Under the pieces are notes generated by a model. That model did not search any database, had not been told where the DNA came from, and saw nothing but the letters and a program-made list of their open reading frames with translations. A stretch of DNA of 64,000 nt, taken from assembly GCA_964472525.1 (NCBI GenBank), contig CAYYLL010000006.1, forward strand, positions 1 through 64,000, written 5' to 3'. The position numbers and the translations under genes are program-made. The DNA is from SZUA-37 sp964472525 (GTDB lineage Bacteria > Pseudomonadota > Gammaproteobacteria > UBA6429 > Thiohalophilaceae). Below, in pieces: positions 1 to 9,108 of the stretch (position 1 is its first letter; the number at the start of each line of letters is the position of its first letter).

Positions 1-89
1 TGATATTTTACGCTCTGAGTTAATTTGTCCAGTGATTTAATATGCTCTTGCCCTGTTACATTGGCTTGTTGGCCAATATTAGTAGCCAT
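1..89 (-). CDS. Partial hypothetical protein, N-terminus only
   Basis: An open frame on the minus strand begins at an ATG whose first base is 89 and runs off the window edge. The visible peptide starts MATNIGQQANVTGQEHIKS and is helical and polar, rich in Q, K and S. There is no strong Shine-Dalgarno sequence in front of it. It would be divergent from the DUF202 gene at 158. The piece is too short to assign a family, and the start itself is an inference. Confidence 0.35.
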   Translation of the reverse strand, partial: MATNIGQQANVTGQEHIKSLDKLTQSVKY

Positions 90-157
90 ATTATGGTAAA
101 GTAGTGACTAGCACCTAAGTCGCTCGTTATTCTATCATTATAAGGTACCCCTAAATT

Positions 158-547
158 ATGATCAAAAGATACACCGACCATTCAGCTAATGAAAGAACCT
201 ATCTAGCATGGATACGTACAGCGATTGCCATTATGGCATTTGGTTTTTTGATTGAAAAATTTGATCTCTTTGTTTCATATATAGGGAATAAGCTTGGCGA
301 TGTAAATAACTTTCAACCATCAATGTCCGTAGAGTTAGTCGGCCTTGGCCTTTTTTTGGTTGGTACGCTTATTATTATAACGGCGACCTTCCGATTTTTT
401 ATTTATAAAGATGCAATAGAATCGGATAAATCCATTCCATATAGTGTTAAAAAAACTAACTTGGCTTTGTCATTTATGATGGTACTTATCGCACTGTTTC
501 TATTTTTTTATATGGGGCATAAAATTTTTAACTATATTCCCTTTTAG
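158..547 (+). CDS. DUF202 (YidH-like) small membrane protein
   Basis: The 129-residue product carries the DUF202 signature near its N-terminus: a charged segment ending in NERTYLAWIRTA followed directly by a hydrophobic helix. Two further membrane segments lie at about residues 65-90 and 105-125, so three transmembrane helices are predicted. Proteins of this family are short inner-membrane proteins of unknown biochemical role; some fungal relatives belong to the VTC polyphosphate complex, but that says little about the bacterial ones. It is followed after 87 bases by a PAP2 phosphatase gene, which could be cotranscribed. Length is normal for the family. Confidence 0.8.
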   Translation: MIKRYTDHSANERTYLAWIRTAIAIMAFGFLIEKFDLFVSYIGNKLGDVNNFQPSMSVELVGLGLFLVGTLIIITATFRFFIYKDAIESDKSIPYSVKKTNLALSFMMVLIALFLFFYMGHKIFNYIPF

Positions 548-634
548 GTTGTTAGACACATTGATGGATAGAAAGAAAATATTCCGAATTAATTAAGATA
601 TTTCTCGATAATGTAACAAAAGAAACTAAATATA

Positions 635-1192
635 ATGGCAAACAGTACAGAGCAAAGTAGATTACGAAATATAATTTTTATATTTCTGAGTTTTAGCAGT
701 GTATTTTTACTGCAATCAGTAAAAGCAGCCGGTACAGTTGAACAATCCGGTGATATTATTCAAATTTTAATCCCGGCTATTGCCTATGGTACTACTTTTT
801 ATTTAGATGATTCGGACGGACGAACACAATTTTATAAATCTTTTGCGGCTACCGTGTTAGTTACTCACGGATTAAAAAATATCGTTAATAAAAAACGACC
901 CAATGGATCGGATAAATCTTTCCCGTCCGGACATACGTCAGCAGCGTTTCAGGGTGCCGCTTTTATTCATAAACGTTATGGATTTACAGCTTCGATTCCC
1001 GCTTATATTGGAGCTATTTTTGTGGGCTATAGTCGGGTTGAGTCAAAAAACCATTATGTTGAAGATGTTCTTGCCGGTGCAGCTATCGGAATTGCGAGCA
1101 GTTTTTATTTTACAGATCCCTATAAAGGTTTTGTGATTACGCCAGTCGCAAGTAATGGAACCTACGGTATCAGTGTTACTAAACGGTGGTAA
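635..1192 (+). CDS. PAP2-family membrane phosphatase
   Basis: The three PAP2 signature motifs are present in order: a KxxxxxxRP motif ending in KKRP at about residues 85-90, PSGHTSAAF at about 97-105, and SRVESKNHYVEDV at about 133-145 supplying the second catalytic histidine. Several hydrophobic helices surround them, with a signal-like N-terminus. The family dephosphorylates lipid phosphates such as phosphatidic acid, PGP or undecaprenyl diphosphate at the membrane; the exact substrate cannot be told from sequence. At 185 residues it is of usual size. The stop codon overlaps the GTG start of the next gene by seven bases, implying translational coupling. Confidence 0.85.
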   Translation: MANSTEQSRLRNIIFIFLSFSSVFLLQSVKAAGTVEQSGDIIQILIPAIAYGTTFYLDDSDGRTQFYKSFAATVLVTHGLKNIVNKKRPNGSDKSFPSGHTSAAFQGAAFIHKRYGFTASIPAYIGAIFVGYSRVESKNHYVEDVLAGAAIGIASSFYFTDPYKGFVITPVASNGTYGISVTKRW

Positions 1193-1500
1193 AGCCTGAC
1201 AAAAATAAGTATACCCTGTCCGAGGTCAAGGATAAGTTAGCAGAATTAAACAAAAACAATGACGTACCTTGGGTAATAAAAGAAGGTAAGTTGAATAAAA
1301 TATTTATTCTTTCTGATTTTGTTGGGGCATTTGGGTTTATGACTAAAATTGCCATACATGCAGAAAAGTTGAACCACCATCCAGAGTGGTTTAACGTTTA
1401 TAACAAGGTTGAGATTGATTTAAGCACACATGAAGTGGGTGGGTTATCGGCTAAGGATTTTGAACTTGCCAAACTTATTGAGCATTCGCTTATAAAATAA
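1186..1500 (+). CDS. phhB: Pterin-4a-carbinolamine dehydratase
   Basis: This 104-residue protein has the PCD/DCoH signature, with the paired histidines in AEKLNHHPEWFNVYNKV and a later histidine in STHEVGGLSAKD. Family members dehydrate 4a-hydroxytetrahydrobiopterin, recycling the cofactor of phenylalanine hydroxylase. No phhA or pterin gene is in the window, so the partner is unknown here; stand-alone copies are common in bacteria. The start is a GTG at 1186 that overlaps the end of the PAP2 gene; no ATG gives a full-length domain. Family assignment is firm, the physiological role is inferred. Confidence 0.9.
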   Translation: MVKPDKNKYTLSEVKDKLAELNKNNDVPWVIKEGKLNKIFILSDFVGAFGFMTKIAIHAEKLNHHPEWFNVYNKVEIDLSTHEVGGLSAKDFELAKLIEHSLIK

Positions 1501-1507
1501 AGATATT

Positions 1508-1527
1508 CCAATAAGTCTTATTATTGG
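1508..1527. terminator. Hairpin between convergent genes
   Basis: A 7-bp perfect stem (CCAATAA / TTATTGG) with a six-base loop lies in the 41-base gap between the convergent phhB and M48 genes. It is AT-rich and lacks a long T-run, so a role as a bidirectional terminator is only plausible. Confidence 0.3.
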
Positions 1528-1541
1528 TTCATTATCGGGGA

Positions 1542-2651
1542 CTATTTCAGGTTACGAAATTTATCCATTCGTTCTTTCGAGCCCGGATGAGTCGAAAAAT
1601 AATCCAGTAAGTTCTTGCCTTGTTTGCGATCTTTGTTTTTATTTTCCTTTACGGCCATGTTAATACATTTAATGTTAGCGCTAGGTTTTTTATGTTTCTT
1701 AATGCAATCGCTATATTTATCGGTAAAACTGGCCTCAAGCTTTTCCATCATGGTGACGAAATGCCTAGGGTTTATATTGTATTTTTGCATGTAGTTTAAT
1801 GCGTAACTATCGGCTTCTGTTTCCATATCTTGTGAAAACCCCGATTTAACCAGCATAAAGGGGATGGCCGTTATCACTGAGCTGCTAGTCGAAACGTCTC
1901 CGCTGACTGCAATAATAAAAATAGCCAGTCCAGACTGTTGAATGGTTGCACGTAAACTGTGGTGGTGTTTTAAGTGGCCTATCTCATGCAACATAATGGA
2001 GGCAATATCCAGATTGTTGTTTGTTAAATTAATCAGTTCATCGGTAAACACCACGGTGCCATCCGGCAAGGCAAATGCGTTTGCGCCAATGGGGCCGCCA
2101 TCTCTAAAAACAAGTTTGTAATGCTGGCTACCTTTGATATTTGTTTTTAAGTTGTTAAACACTTGCTGTAGTTCAAGCTGTTTTTTCTTCGACAGTCTGG
2201 TTTTGGAAAACCATTGTTTGTCCATAATGTCGAGTACGCCTTGCCCCATATACTGAGATGCTTTTTCAGGTAAGCGTTGAGCAATTTCTTTGCTAATAAA
2301 AGGAATACCGTATTGGATAAATAGCCAACCAAAAACAATAATGCTGACAACAGTAAAAACAACAAAAGATTTGGCTTTTTCCAGTTTATGAATAAGCCCC
2401 GAAAACGAATTATGTGAAAATAGAGTAACGATTTCATCGATGGCATCATTATCATTGGTTTCAAATTGTGAACTATTGGGGAAGTTTAAATAACGGGGTG
2501 TGTTGCCAATGCGTGAAGAAATATCAACTAGGTCGAAAGGGGTTTCATCGGTATCAATGTCAGTAAAACCAATCATGTCCTTATGGTTGCAATAGAGTAA
2601 GGCATCCTTTTTTTCGGATGTCTTGCCGTTATAGTAAATACCTTTAATCAT
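1542..2651 (-). CDS. M48-family membrane metalloprotease
   Basis: A HEIGH zinc-binding motif lies at residues 222-226, embedded in MLHEIGHLKHHH, and a downstream METEADSYAL segment supplies the glutamate third ligand typical of M48 peptidases. A membrane helix lies at about residues 92-112, after a soluble N-terminal region of about 90 residues that I do not recognise. The catalytic domain occupies roughly residues 145-369. Members are membrane-anchored or periplasmic proteases related to HtpX and BepA. It lies 29 bases downstream of a DUF898 gene on the same strand; this pairing is recurrent in gammaproteobacteria and suggests a shared but unknown membrane function. Confidence 0.87.
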   Translation of the reverse strand: MIKGIYYNGKTSEKKDALLYCNHKDMIGFTDIDTDETPFDLVDISSRIGNTPRYLNFPNSSQFETNDNDAIDEIVTLFSHNSFSGLIHKLEKAKSFVVFTVVSIIVFGWLFIQYGIPFISKEIAQRLPEKASQYMGQGVLDIMDKQWFSKTRLSKKKQLELQQVFNNLKTNIKGSQHYKLVFRDGGPIGANAFALPDGTVVFTDELINLTNNNLDIASIMLHEIGHLKHHHSLRATIQQSGLAIFIIAVSGDVSTSSSVITAIPFMLVKSGFSQDMETEADSYALNYMQKYNINPRHFVTMMEKLEASFTDKYSDCIKKHKKPSANIKCINMAVKENKNKDRKQGKNLLDYFSTHPGSKERMDKFRNLK

Positions 2652-2680
2652 AGAATAAGAGTGCGATTTAATATGGCGAG

Positions 2681-3817
2681 CTAAAAACCAAGATCCAAAT
2701 CAAACATCTCACCTATTTCTTCACCGACTGCGGATTGATATTGTTCTTGAGTAGAAATAAATTGGCTCAAGTCGCCGGCCACATCCATTGAAATAACCGA
2801 TACTTTATATTTCATCGTACGAATTTTCGCCCAGGGCATTAATAACCCCAGGGTGAACATAATCGCCAGAGTATTGCTAACATAAAGATAGAGCATGTAA
2901 GCTGTTTTTAACTCAGACTTTATCTTGTGGTCGTTAATATTCAGATTGCCGTATACTAAATTAGTACGTTTGGTTTGGAAATAGGCAAATAGCCATAAAT
3001 AAGCAGGTAAAAACAGTAGGAAAATAAAATTTACCATGGCGCTGGGCTTATCCGATACAATGGCGGCCATCGTGACACCGATAAGCAGACCGATAACACC
3101 AAAAATAAGAATCGATAATAAGTAAGCTTTAATATACATACCATAATAGTTTTTTGTGCTTGCGGCAAAAGAGAAATCAGCATCACCGTATTTCGCATGG
3201 ACAACCTTAAATCGTGTAATGATATATTCCCACCAAGGTATCATTAAAAAAATACCGAGTAGTACCGCTATAACTATGATGGGTAGTATAACGTTATCCT
3301 TTGCGTCGGCGGGTTGTAAGTGTTCAAGTTGGCCAACTAAAAATAAATAAGTGCCTGCAAAAATAACGGGAATTAAAAATACTTTGTAGGCTTGAGAAAA
3401 ATTTTTGTCGAAATTAAACCGCACATTACGGTACATTGAATTTCTTAAACGGAAGGCCATCGACATTACCACAAAGGCGGGCACCATCAACATAATAAAA
3501 AACAAGATAACACCGGCAACAATTGGGTTGGCCATGGAGGCGAAGTAATAAGCCAAAAAGACAATAAAAGCGACAATCCGACCTTTAAGAATTTGTTTTG
3601 GTTTAGCGGTATAACGGAAGGACGCGCCATCAAGCAGCGTGTTTCCATAAAAATATTGTTTGGTTCTCACTTTTGCCCAGGCAGAATAAATTCCCAAGGT
3701 TAAAATAGTGAGCGCAACATTCACAATCCAAATTGAAAAGTATTCGGCTGCTTTACCGGTAAATTCAAAAGGTTGGTTCTTTACGGTTATTCTATTTTCG
3801 GCATTCATGCTTTGCAT
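2681..3817 (-). CDS. DUF898 (YjgN-like) multi-pass membrane protein
   Basis: The 378-residue protein has two related halves. Each contains a YSAWAKVRTKQYFYGNT-like or LMPWAKIRTMKYK motif preceded by hydrophobic helices, the hallmark of the YjgN/DUF898 family. About eight to nine membrane helices are predicted by eye. Function in the family is unknown. It is the upstream member of a two-gene minus-strand unit with the M48 protease at 1542. Start is the ATG at 3817; an in-frame ATG four codons in is an alternative. Confidence 0.82.
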   Translation of the reverse strand: MQSMNAENRITVKNQPFEFTGKAAEYFSIWIVNVALTILTLGIYSAWAKVRTKQYFYGNTLLDGASFRYTAKPKQILKGRIVAFIVFLAYYFASMANPIVAGVILFFIMLMVPAFVVMSMAFRLRNSMYRNVRFNFDKNFSQAYKVFLIPVIFAGTYLFLVGQLEHLQPADAKDNVILPIIVIAVLLGIFLMIPWWEYIITRFKVVHAKYGDADFSFAASTKNYYGMYIKAYLLSILIFGVIGLLIGVTMAAIVSDKPSAMVNFIFLLFLPAYLWLFAYFQTKRTNLVYGNLNINDHKIKSELKTAYMLYLYVSNTLAIMFTLGLLMPWAKIRTMKYKVSVISMDVAGDLSQFISTQEQYQSAVGEEIGEMFDLDLGF

Positions 3818-4103
3818 CTTCCTTTTTTATTATTGGGTGATCGGATGCTTCTTTCAGATAGAAGTCCATGCCATTATTTTGAGATAAAGAACTTAAAGAA
3901 TAAGTGTGCGGTGCAATAAAGTCCATAATTATTGATAAAGACTGAGTGTTTTACTGGGTTAAGGATGTAAAATAGGAGGCTATTTTGTGAACTAATCTAG
4001 AAAAATTCTAAATAAAGTCTCTATCCTATTAAAAATTATAGACTTTTTGCTTGTAATTTGCACTAATTTTTGCCAGAGTTAGCGATAGGGTTAAATACAC
4101 ATA

Positions 4104-5474
4104 ATGGGTGTAACGATGTTAAGGCTTGCACAAGCTCGATTGATAACGTATGTATGCAGTTTTTGGGCTGTTGTGGCACTGCTAAGCATTGCCATGCCGG
4201 TTATGTCTGCGAGTACTATCGCGGAAGTAAAGACTATTCGTATGTGGCCGGCACCCGATAGCACACGTCTGGTTTTTGATTTAAGTGCGCCAATCAGCCA
4301 TTCTCTGTTTACCTTAAAATCACCGAATCGAGTCGTGATTGACCTCAGTCATGCGCGAATGCGAAGTAAACCCTCACATTTAGATTTTGCCAATGGTTTA
4401 GTGAAGGATATTCGTTATGCTTCACGTAATCGTAACGATTTACGTATTGTATTGGATCTACGCTCGAATGTTCGCCCAAAAAGTTTTTTGCTAAAGCCTA
4501 ATCGTGAATATGGCCACCGTTTGGTGATCGACCTTGTTGGTAAACAGGCGGTTAAAAAAAGAAAATCTACGAATAGACTAAAATACAAGAATCGCCAGCG
4601 TGACATTATTGTTGCGATTGATGCGGGGCATGGTGGTGATGATCCTGGTGCCATTGGCCGTCATGGTACGCGCGAAAAAACAGTGGTAATGGCCATTGCC
4701 CGACGCTTGGAAAAATTAGTGAAACGTGAACGTGGTATGCGCCCGGTCATGATCCGCAAGGGTGACTATTATGTAGGCTTGAAGAAGCGGGTTAAGTTAG
4801 CACGTCGTCAACAGGCCGATATTTTTATTTCTATTCATGCCGATGCCTTTAGAAATGCGAAGGCAAGAGGCACTTCTGTTTTTGTGGTATCCGATCGGGG
4901 AGCCAGTAGTGAGGCGGCACGTTTTCTGGCTGAAAAAGAAAACCAGTCTGATCTGATTGGTGGCATTGATTTTGAAGAAATTGATGACGCCTTATTAAAA
5001 CTGGTGCTAGTGGACATGGTTAAAAATTCTACTATGGAAAGCAGTCATCAGATTGCCAGTTCTGTACTGAGTAATTTAGGTAAAGTCGCGCATTTACATA
5101 AAAAGAATGTTGAGCAGGCAGGTTTTCGGGTTTTAAAAGCACCGGATATCCCTTCTATATTAGTTGAAACGGCTTTTATATCGAATCCGGCAGAAGAACG
5201 TAAATTGCGTAGTGGTAAGCATCAACAACGTATTGCCGTAGCAATTTTAAAAGGCGTACGTAATTACTTTCATGCAAATCCACCACCGGGTAGTTTGCTT
5301 GCCCTTAAAAATACAAAACAGCCCGATACGAAACATAGAGTTACACGCGGTGAAACCTTATCTGCCATTGCCAGCCGTTATCGTGTGAGCATTGCGACGA
5401 TCCGAAGTGTAAATAAATTAGCCACTGATCGCATCCGCGTAGGTTCGGTTTTACGTATTCCTTATAGTAGTTAA
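4104..5474 (+). CDS. amiC: N-acetylmuramoyl-L-alanine amidase with AMIN and LysM domains
   Basis: The 456-residue product has a signal peptide (hydrophobic core about residues 12-33), an AMIN domain (about 38-135), an Amidase_3 catalytic domain (about 168-395) and one C-terminal LysM repeat (about 410-455). The zinc amidase motifs are visible: AIDAGHGGDDPGAIG, the catalytic-region ISIHADAF and VETAFISNP. It cleaves the amide between MurNAc and L-Ala in periplasmic peptidoglycan during cell separation; the AMIN domain directs septal localisation. AmiB is the E. coli neighbour of mutL, so the name amiB would be as apt. Usually tsaE precedes it; here it does not. An alternative ATG lies four codons downstream. 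Confidence 0.92.
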   Translation: MGVTMLRLAQARLITYVCSFWAVVALLSIAMPVMSASTIAEVKTIRMWPAPDSTRLVFDLSAPISHSLFTLKSPNRVVIDLSHARMRSKPSHLDFANGLVKDIRYASRNRNDLRIVLDLRSNVRPKSFLLKPNREYGHRLVIDLVGKQAVKKRKSTNRLKYKNRQRDIIVAIDAGHGGDDPGAIGRHGTREKTVVMAIARRLEKLVKRERGMRPVMIRKGDYYVGLKKRVKLARRQQADIFISIHADAFRNAKARGTSVFVVSDRGASSEAARFLAEKENQSDLIGGIDFEEIDDALLKLVLVDMVKNSTMESSHQIASSVLSNLGKVAHLHKKNVEQAGFRVLKAPDIPSILVETAFISNPAEERKLRSGKHQQRIAVAILKGVRNYFHANPPPGSLLALKNTKQPDTKHRVTRGETLSAIASRYRVSIATIRSVNKLATDRIRVGSVLRIPYSS

Positions 5475-5505
5475 TATTCTCATTCAGTTCTTATCAAAAG
5501 ATAAA

Positions 5506-5712
5506 TAACCTGAACTCGGGATAAGAAAAATACTGTATAAAATTGCTCAGAGCAAGGAGTGCAACGCCAGAATCATTTAATAAAAACACGCAAAATACGC
5601 CATCCTTGGCCGCTCGATTGCCGCGTCCTTGCGGCAGACGGTTTTTATTAAATGATTCTGGCGTTACCTTCCAATGGTTAACGACTAATTCCCTTATCCC
5701 GAGTTCAGGTTA
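5506..5712. mobile_element. Nested inverted-repeat element, MITE-like
   Basis: A 207-base block between amiC and mutL has perfect 20-bp terminal inverted repeats (5506-5525 and 5693-5712, outer sequence TAACCTGAACTCGGGATAAG). Inside is a second perfect inverted repeat of 25 bp (5563-5587 with 5641-5665), and in its centre a 6-bp GC-rich hairpin (5619-5624 with 5631-5636). A 7-base direct repeat TAAATAA occurs at 5502-5508 and 5711-5717, overlapping the repeat ends, and could be part of a target duplication. No protein is encoded. This fits a non-autonomous transposable element or a REP-like palindromic unit. Only one copy is in the window. Confidence 0.6.
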
Positions 5713-5791
5713 AATAATAATGGTCACCGTTAGCGGTAACGATCACGTTTACGGGTTCAGATAATACGACTGAATATGATAAGCTGTTTTT

Positions 5792-7600
5792 ATGCAGTCA
5801 ACAGAATTTATCCGTTTACCTATTCGTCAACTTTCTGCTCAATTAGCAAACCAGATTGCCGCTGGTGAAGTGGTTGAGCGTCCGGCCTCTATTGTTAAAG
5901 AACTGATAGAAAATTCATTGGATGCAGGTGCAACAACGATTGAAATTGAAATTCAAAAGGGTGGTTTGCAGCTAATAAAAATTCGTGACGATGGGCACGG
6001 TATTCCAAAACAGGAAATGATGCTTGCTGTGCAGGCACACTGTACCAGTAAAATATCCAGTTTTGATGACTTAAGCGCAATCGAAAGCATGGGCTTTCGT
6101 GGTGAAGCACTCGCGAGTATTGTGTCCATTAGTTATTTTGAAATTACATCGTGTACTGAATCACAAGAGATGGCGTGGCGATGGTCAAATATTCATACTC
6201 AGAGTAAATCAGACTCTAGTTTAGAGCCTGCCTCCCATCCGATTGGCACCAGTATTGTTGTTCGGGATATTTTTTATAATACGCTGGCAAGACGTAAATT
6301 TTTACACAGTGAACGGACTGAATTCCGGCATATCGAAGATGTTGTTAAACGTATTGCATTAAGCCGTTTTGATGTTGAAATAGTTTTAAAGCATAACCAG
6401 CGCGTAGTACACCGTTTACCATCGGCTACCACGGCAGATTTAAAACTAAAACGTATTGAGAAATTACTAGATAAAAAATTTATTCAACAAGCCTTGCAAG
6501 TTTCTTATCAGGCTTCGCAATTAAATATGACAGGCTGGCTGAGTAATGGAGATTATTCTCGCGGTCAAACAGACATGCAATATTTTTATGTCAATGGCAG
6601 AATAGTAAAAGACAAAGTTATCAGCCATGCTTTACGGCAGGTCTATCAAGCCATACTACCACCGGGACGTTTTCCTGCTTATGTTTTAAATTTACAGATT
6701 GCCCCGCAGCAAGTGGATGTTAATGTTCACCCAACAAAACATGAAGTACGTTTTCGACAAATGCGATTAGTTCATGACTTTGTAAACCATGTTATACAAG
6801 ATTCAGTTAATAAAGCAGGCATTAATAATTTGTCTACTGATAACGCATTCGCCTTTGATAAAACAGAACAACCTGTCAATAAACATTCTGCGACTGAACA
6901 GAACATAGCCGACTCGTCCTTATCTTATAATGGTATCGCGTATGCTCGGCCATCTTCTGTTCAACATCAGGTAGATTCATCCCAACAGGGTTTGTTAGGG
7001 ATGGTGGTAGGTTTTTGTAAGCCTTATTATTTAATCAGTCAGTCACAGCAGGGGATGGTTATTATTCATCTTTTAAGGGCGGCTCAACATCAGGTTGAAC
7101 AACAATGGTCACAACAATTTAATGCACAAAATAGAGATAAAAGTAAAATAGAAACAAAGCCATTTATATTTCCACTCAGTATCGAAATAGATGAGCAGCT
7201 TTGTGAAAATCTGGATGATTATCAGGATAATATTCAGGCATTGGGTTTTGATTTAAGTTTACAGACAAAAAACAGTTTATTATTGCGTGCAGCACCTACG
7301 GTATTACAACATTGCCAGCATGAAATACTAATAAGGCAATTATTAACCAGTTTGAAGATGGAAAAAAAAATAGATGGCATAGCGTTAATCCAGTTACTCA
7401 GTCGCTTTATTGAGTTAGATAAACAAATAGAGTCCAAAAGCTTACCTGAATGGCAGCAATATTTACATCATCTTGAAAATACATTTACAGACTTATGCAC
7501 TGAGTTGCCGTATAAAAATAAACTTTGGCGTGTGTTGAGTATTGCTGAGGTCAATAAATTGTTTCAGGCAAATGTGTCTATAAAGTTGACTGACGAATAA
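5792..7600 (+). CDS. mutL: DNA mismatch repair protein MutL
   Basis: The N-terminal GHKL ATPase motifs are complete: ELIENSLDAGA, IRDDGHGIP and SMGFRGEALASI within the first 110 residues, then the transducer domain with the conserved DVNVHPTKHEVRF segment near residues 312-324. The C-terminal dimerisation domain follows an acidic and Q-rich linker. The endonuclease motif DQHAxxE of MutH-less bacteria is not seen; the corresponding place reads HLLRAAQHQV, like the non-endonuclease MutL of E. coli relatives. This implies a MutH-dependent or otherwise helped system, an inference. At 602 residues it is normal. Its stop overlaps the miaA start by one base. Confidence 0.97.
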   Translation: MQSTEFIRLPIRQLSAQLANQIAAGEVVERPASIVKELIENSLDAGATTIEIEIQKGGLQLIKIRDDGHGIPKQEMMLAVQAHCTSKISSFDDLSAIESMGFRGEALASIVSISYFEITSCTESQEMAWRWSNIHTQSKSDSSLEPASHPIGTSIVVRDIFYNTLARRKFLHSERTEFRHIEDVVKRIALSRFDVEIVLKHNQRVVHRLPSATTADLKLKRIEKLLDKKFIQQALQVSYQASQLNMTGWLSNGDYSRGQTDMQYFYVNGRIVKDKVISHALRQVYQAILPPGRFPAYVLNLQIAPQQVDVNVHPTKHEVRFRQMRLVHDFVNHVIQDSVNKAGINNLSTDNAFAFDKTEQPVNKHSATEQNIADSSLSYNGIAYARPSSVQHQVDSSQQGLLGMVVGFCKPYYLISQSQQGMVIIHLLRAAQHQVEQQWSQQFNAQNRDKSKIETKPFIFPLSIEIDEQLCENLDDYQDNIQALGFDLSLQTKNSLLLRAAPTVLQHCQHEILIRQLLTSLKMEKKIDGIALIQLLSRFIELDKQIESKSLPEWQQYLHHLENTFTDLCTELPYKNKLWRVLSIAEVNKLFQANVSIKLTDE

Positions 7601-8568
7601 TGACAATGAACAAAATTAATCATTACCCCCCTGCTATCTGTTTAATGGGGCCAACGGCTTCGGGTAAAACAGATATTGCGGTGCATCTTATTCAACATTT
7701 ACCTGTTGAAATTATCAGTGTGGATTCTGTTTTAATTTATAAAGATATGAATATCGGTTCTGCCAAACCGGATGCCGCCACATTAAGCATCGCTCCCCAT
7801 TGTTTAATCGACTTTCTGGATCCGGCTCAAGCCTATTCTGTTGCCGAATTTCGACATGATGCGCTTCAGGCAATGGAGGACATTACTCGACGTGGGAAAA
7901 TACCTTTATTGGTTGGTGGTACCATGTTGTATTTTCGGGCCTTGCTAGATGGTTTATCCGAACTACCTGCTGCTGATGAAGTGGTACGTAAAAAACTTGA
8001 GGCACAAGCCACCGAAGTGGGTTGGCCGGTTATGCACGACCGGTTAAAACAAGTGGATCCGATTGCAGCCAGCAAAATACACCCCAATGATCCGCAGCGC
8101 ATTCAACGAGCATTGGAAGTGTATGAAATTAGTGGTAAACCCCTATCGGTATTACAGAAAAAGAATACGCTTAAAAATAAATTAGCCTATAAGGTGACAA
8201 AATTAATTGTAAATCCAAAGGATCGGGCGGTACTCCATCAGCGTATTGAAAAGCGTTTTCATCAAATGCTTGAAGCTGGTTTTATCGACGAGGTGAAGTC
8301 CTTATATAATAGAGGGGATTTAAATGCGGACATGCCCTCGATGCGAGCCGTTGGTTATCGGCAGGTTTGGGAATATCTGGACAATAAGCGTGACTATGAC
8401 AGCATGGTTGAACGGGGTATTGTGGTGACACGGCAGTTAGCAAAAAGGCAGTTAACCTGGCTACGCAATGAAAAGGATGCCATATGGTTAGATAGCGGGC
8501 AAATGGATATAAATCCGACAAATATTAAGGAATTGGCCTTGAAATCACTCACTCACATCCCTATTTAA
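7600..8568 (+). CDS. miaA: tRNA dimethylallyltransferase
   Basis: The P-loop LMGPTASGKTDIA is at about residues 15-27, followed by the IISVDSVLIYKDMNIGSAKP substrate-binding region and the family-typical GGTMLYFRALLDG and RAVGYRQVWEYL motifs. MiaA transfers dimethylallyl to N6 of A37 in tRNAs reading UNN codons. In E. coli-type DSVLIYK the usual residue pattern is DS(A/M)QxY; here SVLIYK is a mild variant. The start ATG at 7600 overlaps the mutL stop (TAATG); an ATG two codons later is also possible. The mutL-miaA-hfq-hflX order is the conserved gammaproteobacterial superoperon. Confidence 0.97.
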   Translation: MTMNKINHYPPAICLMGPTASGKTDIAVHLIQHLPVEIISVDSVLIYKDMNIGSAKPDAATLSIAPHCLIDFLDPAQAYSVAEFRHDALQAMEDITRRGKIPLLVGGTMLYFRALLDGLSELPAADEVVRKKLEAQATEVGWPVMHDRLKQVDPIAASKIHPNDPQRIQRALEVYEISGKPLSVLQKKNTLKNKLAYKVTKLIVNPKDRAVLHQRIEKRFHQMLEAGFIDEVKSLYNRGDLNADMPSMRAVGYRQVWEYLDNKRDYDSMVERGIVVTRQLAKRQLTWLRNEKDAIWLDSGQMDINPTNIKELALKSLTHIPI

Positions 8569-8758
8569 ATTCATAGAAGATTTAAATTTTACCCTTGTTT
8601 AATTTTTTGGGGCTTGTGCTACTATTATTTGAGTTGCTTGGGTCATTATCTATCTTTTAATATTTTTACGTAAAAATTAATCTAGGGTTTTTACATACAC
8701 ACAGTCTTAGCTTGCTGAATCGTCTGCAAAATAAGAATAACAACAAGGAGAATTCACG

Positions 8759-9028
8759 ATGAGCAAAGGTCAATCACTACAAGATCCTTTTTTAAATGCC
8801 CTTCGTAAAGATCGTATACCTGTATCTATATTTTTAGTAAATGGAATTAAACTACAGGGACAAATTGAGTCATTTGACAATTTTGTAGTATTACTCAAAA
8901 ACACCGTCAGCCAAATGGTTTATAAACATGCTATTTCTACCGTCGTACCTTCGCGCAGTGTTAAATTGCCAATGGCTGATGAAAACGGTGCTAGTGGCGC
9001 TAACGGAACATCAAAGGGCAACATTTAA
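8759..9028 (+). CDS. hfq: RNA chaperone Hfq
   Basis: The 89-residue protein has both Sm motifs: DPFLNALRKDRIPVSIFLVNG with the Q8-type and D9 distal/proximal face residues, and the Sm2 motif YKHAISTVVPSR. The C-terminal tail is short (about 20 residues, G/N/S-rich). Hfq hexamers pair small RNAs with mRNA. It has a clear Shine-Dalgarno (AAGGAG, 8 bases before ATG). The 190-base gap after miaA is AT-rich and probably carries an hfq promoter, as in other gammaproteobacteria. Confidence 0.97.
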   Translation: MSKGQSLQDPFLNALRKDRIPVSIFLVNGIKLQGQIESFDNFVVLLKNTVSQMVYKHAISTVVPSRSVKLPMADENGASGANGTSKGNI

Positions 9029-9108
9029 ATTGAATGCGGGTTTTTACCGAATTGGGCTTTGTTACAGGAAGTTCCCTAAGCTAATCATTGGATTAGGGAG
9101 CAACGCGG

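Noticed and set aside
4070..4261. 63-residue plus-strand frame at the start of amiC
   Set aside because: It lies out of frame over the AmiC signal peptide, which has clear family support.
5619..5636. CRISPR-like repeat in the amiC-mutL gap
   Set aside because: The repeats are inverted pairs, not evenly spaced direct repeats, and there are no spacers.
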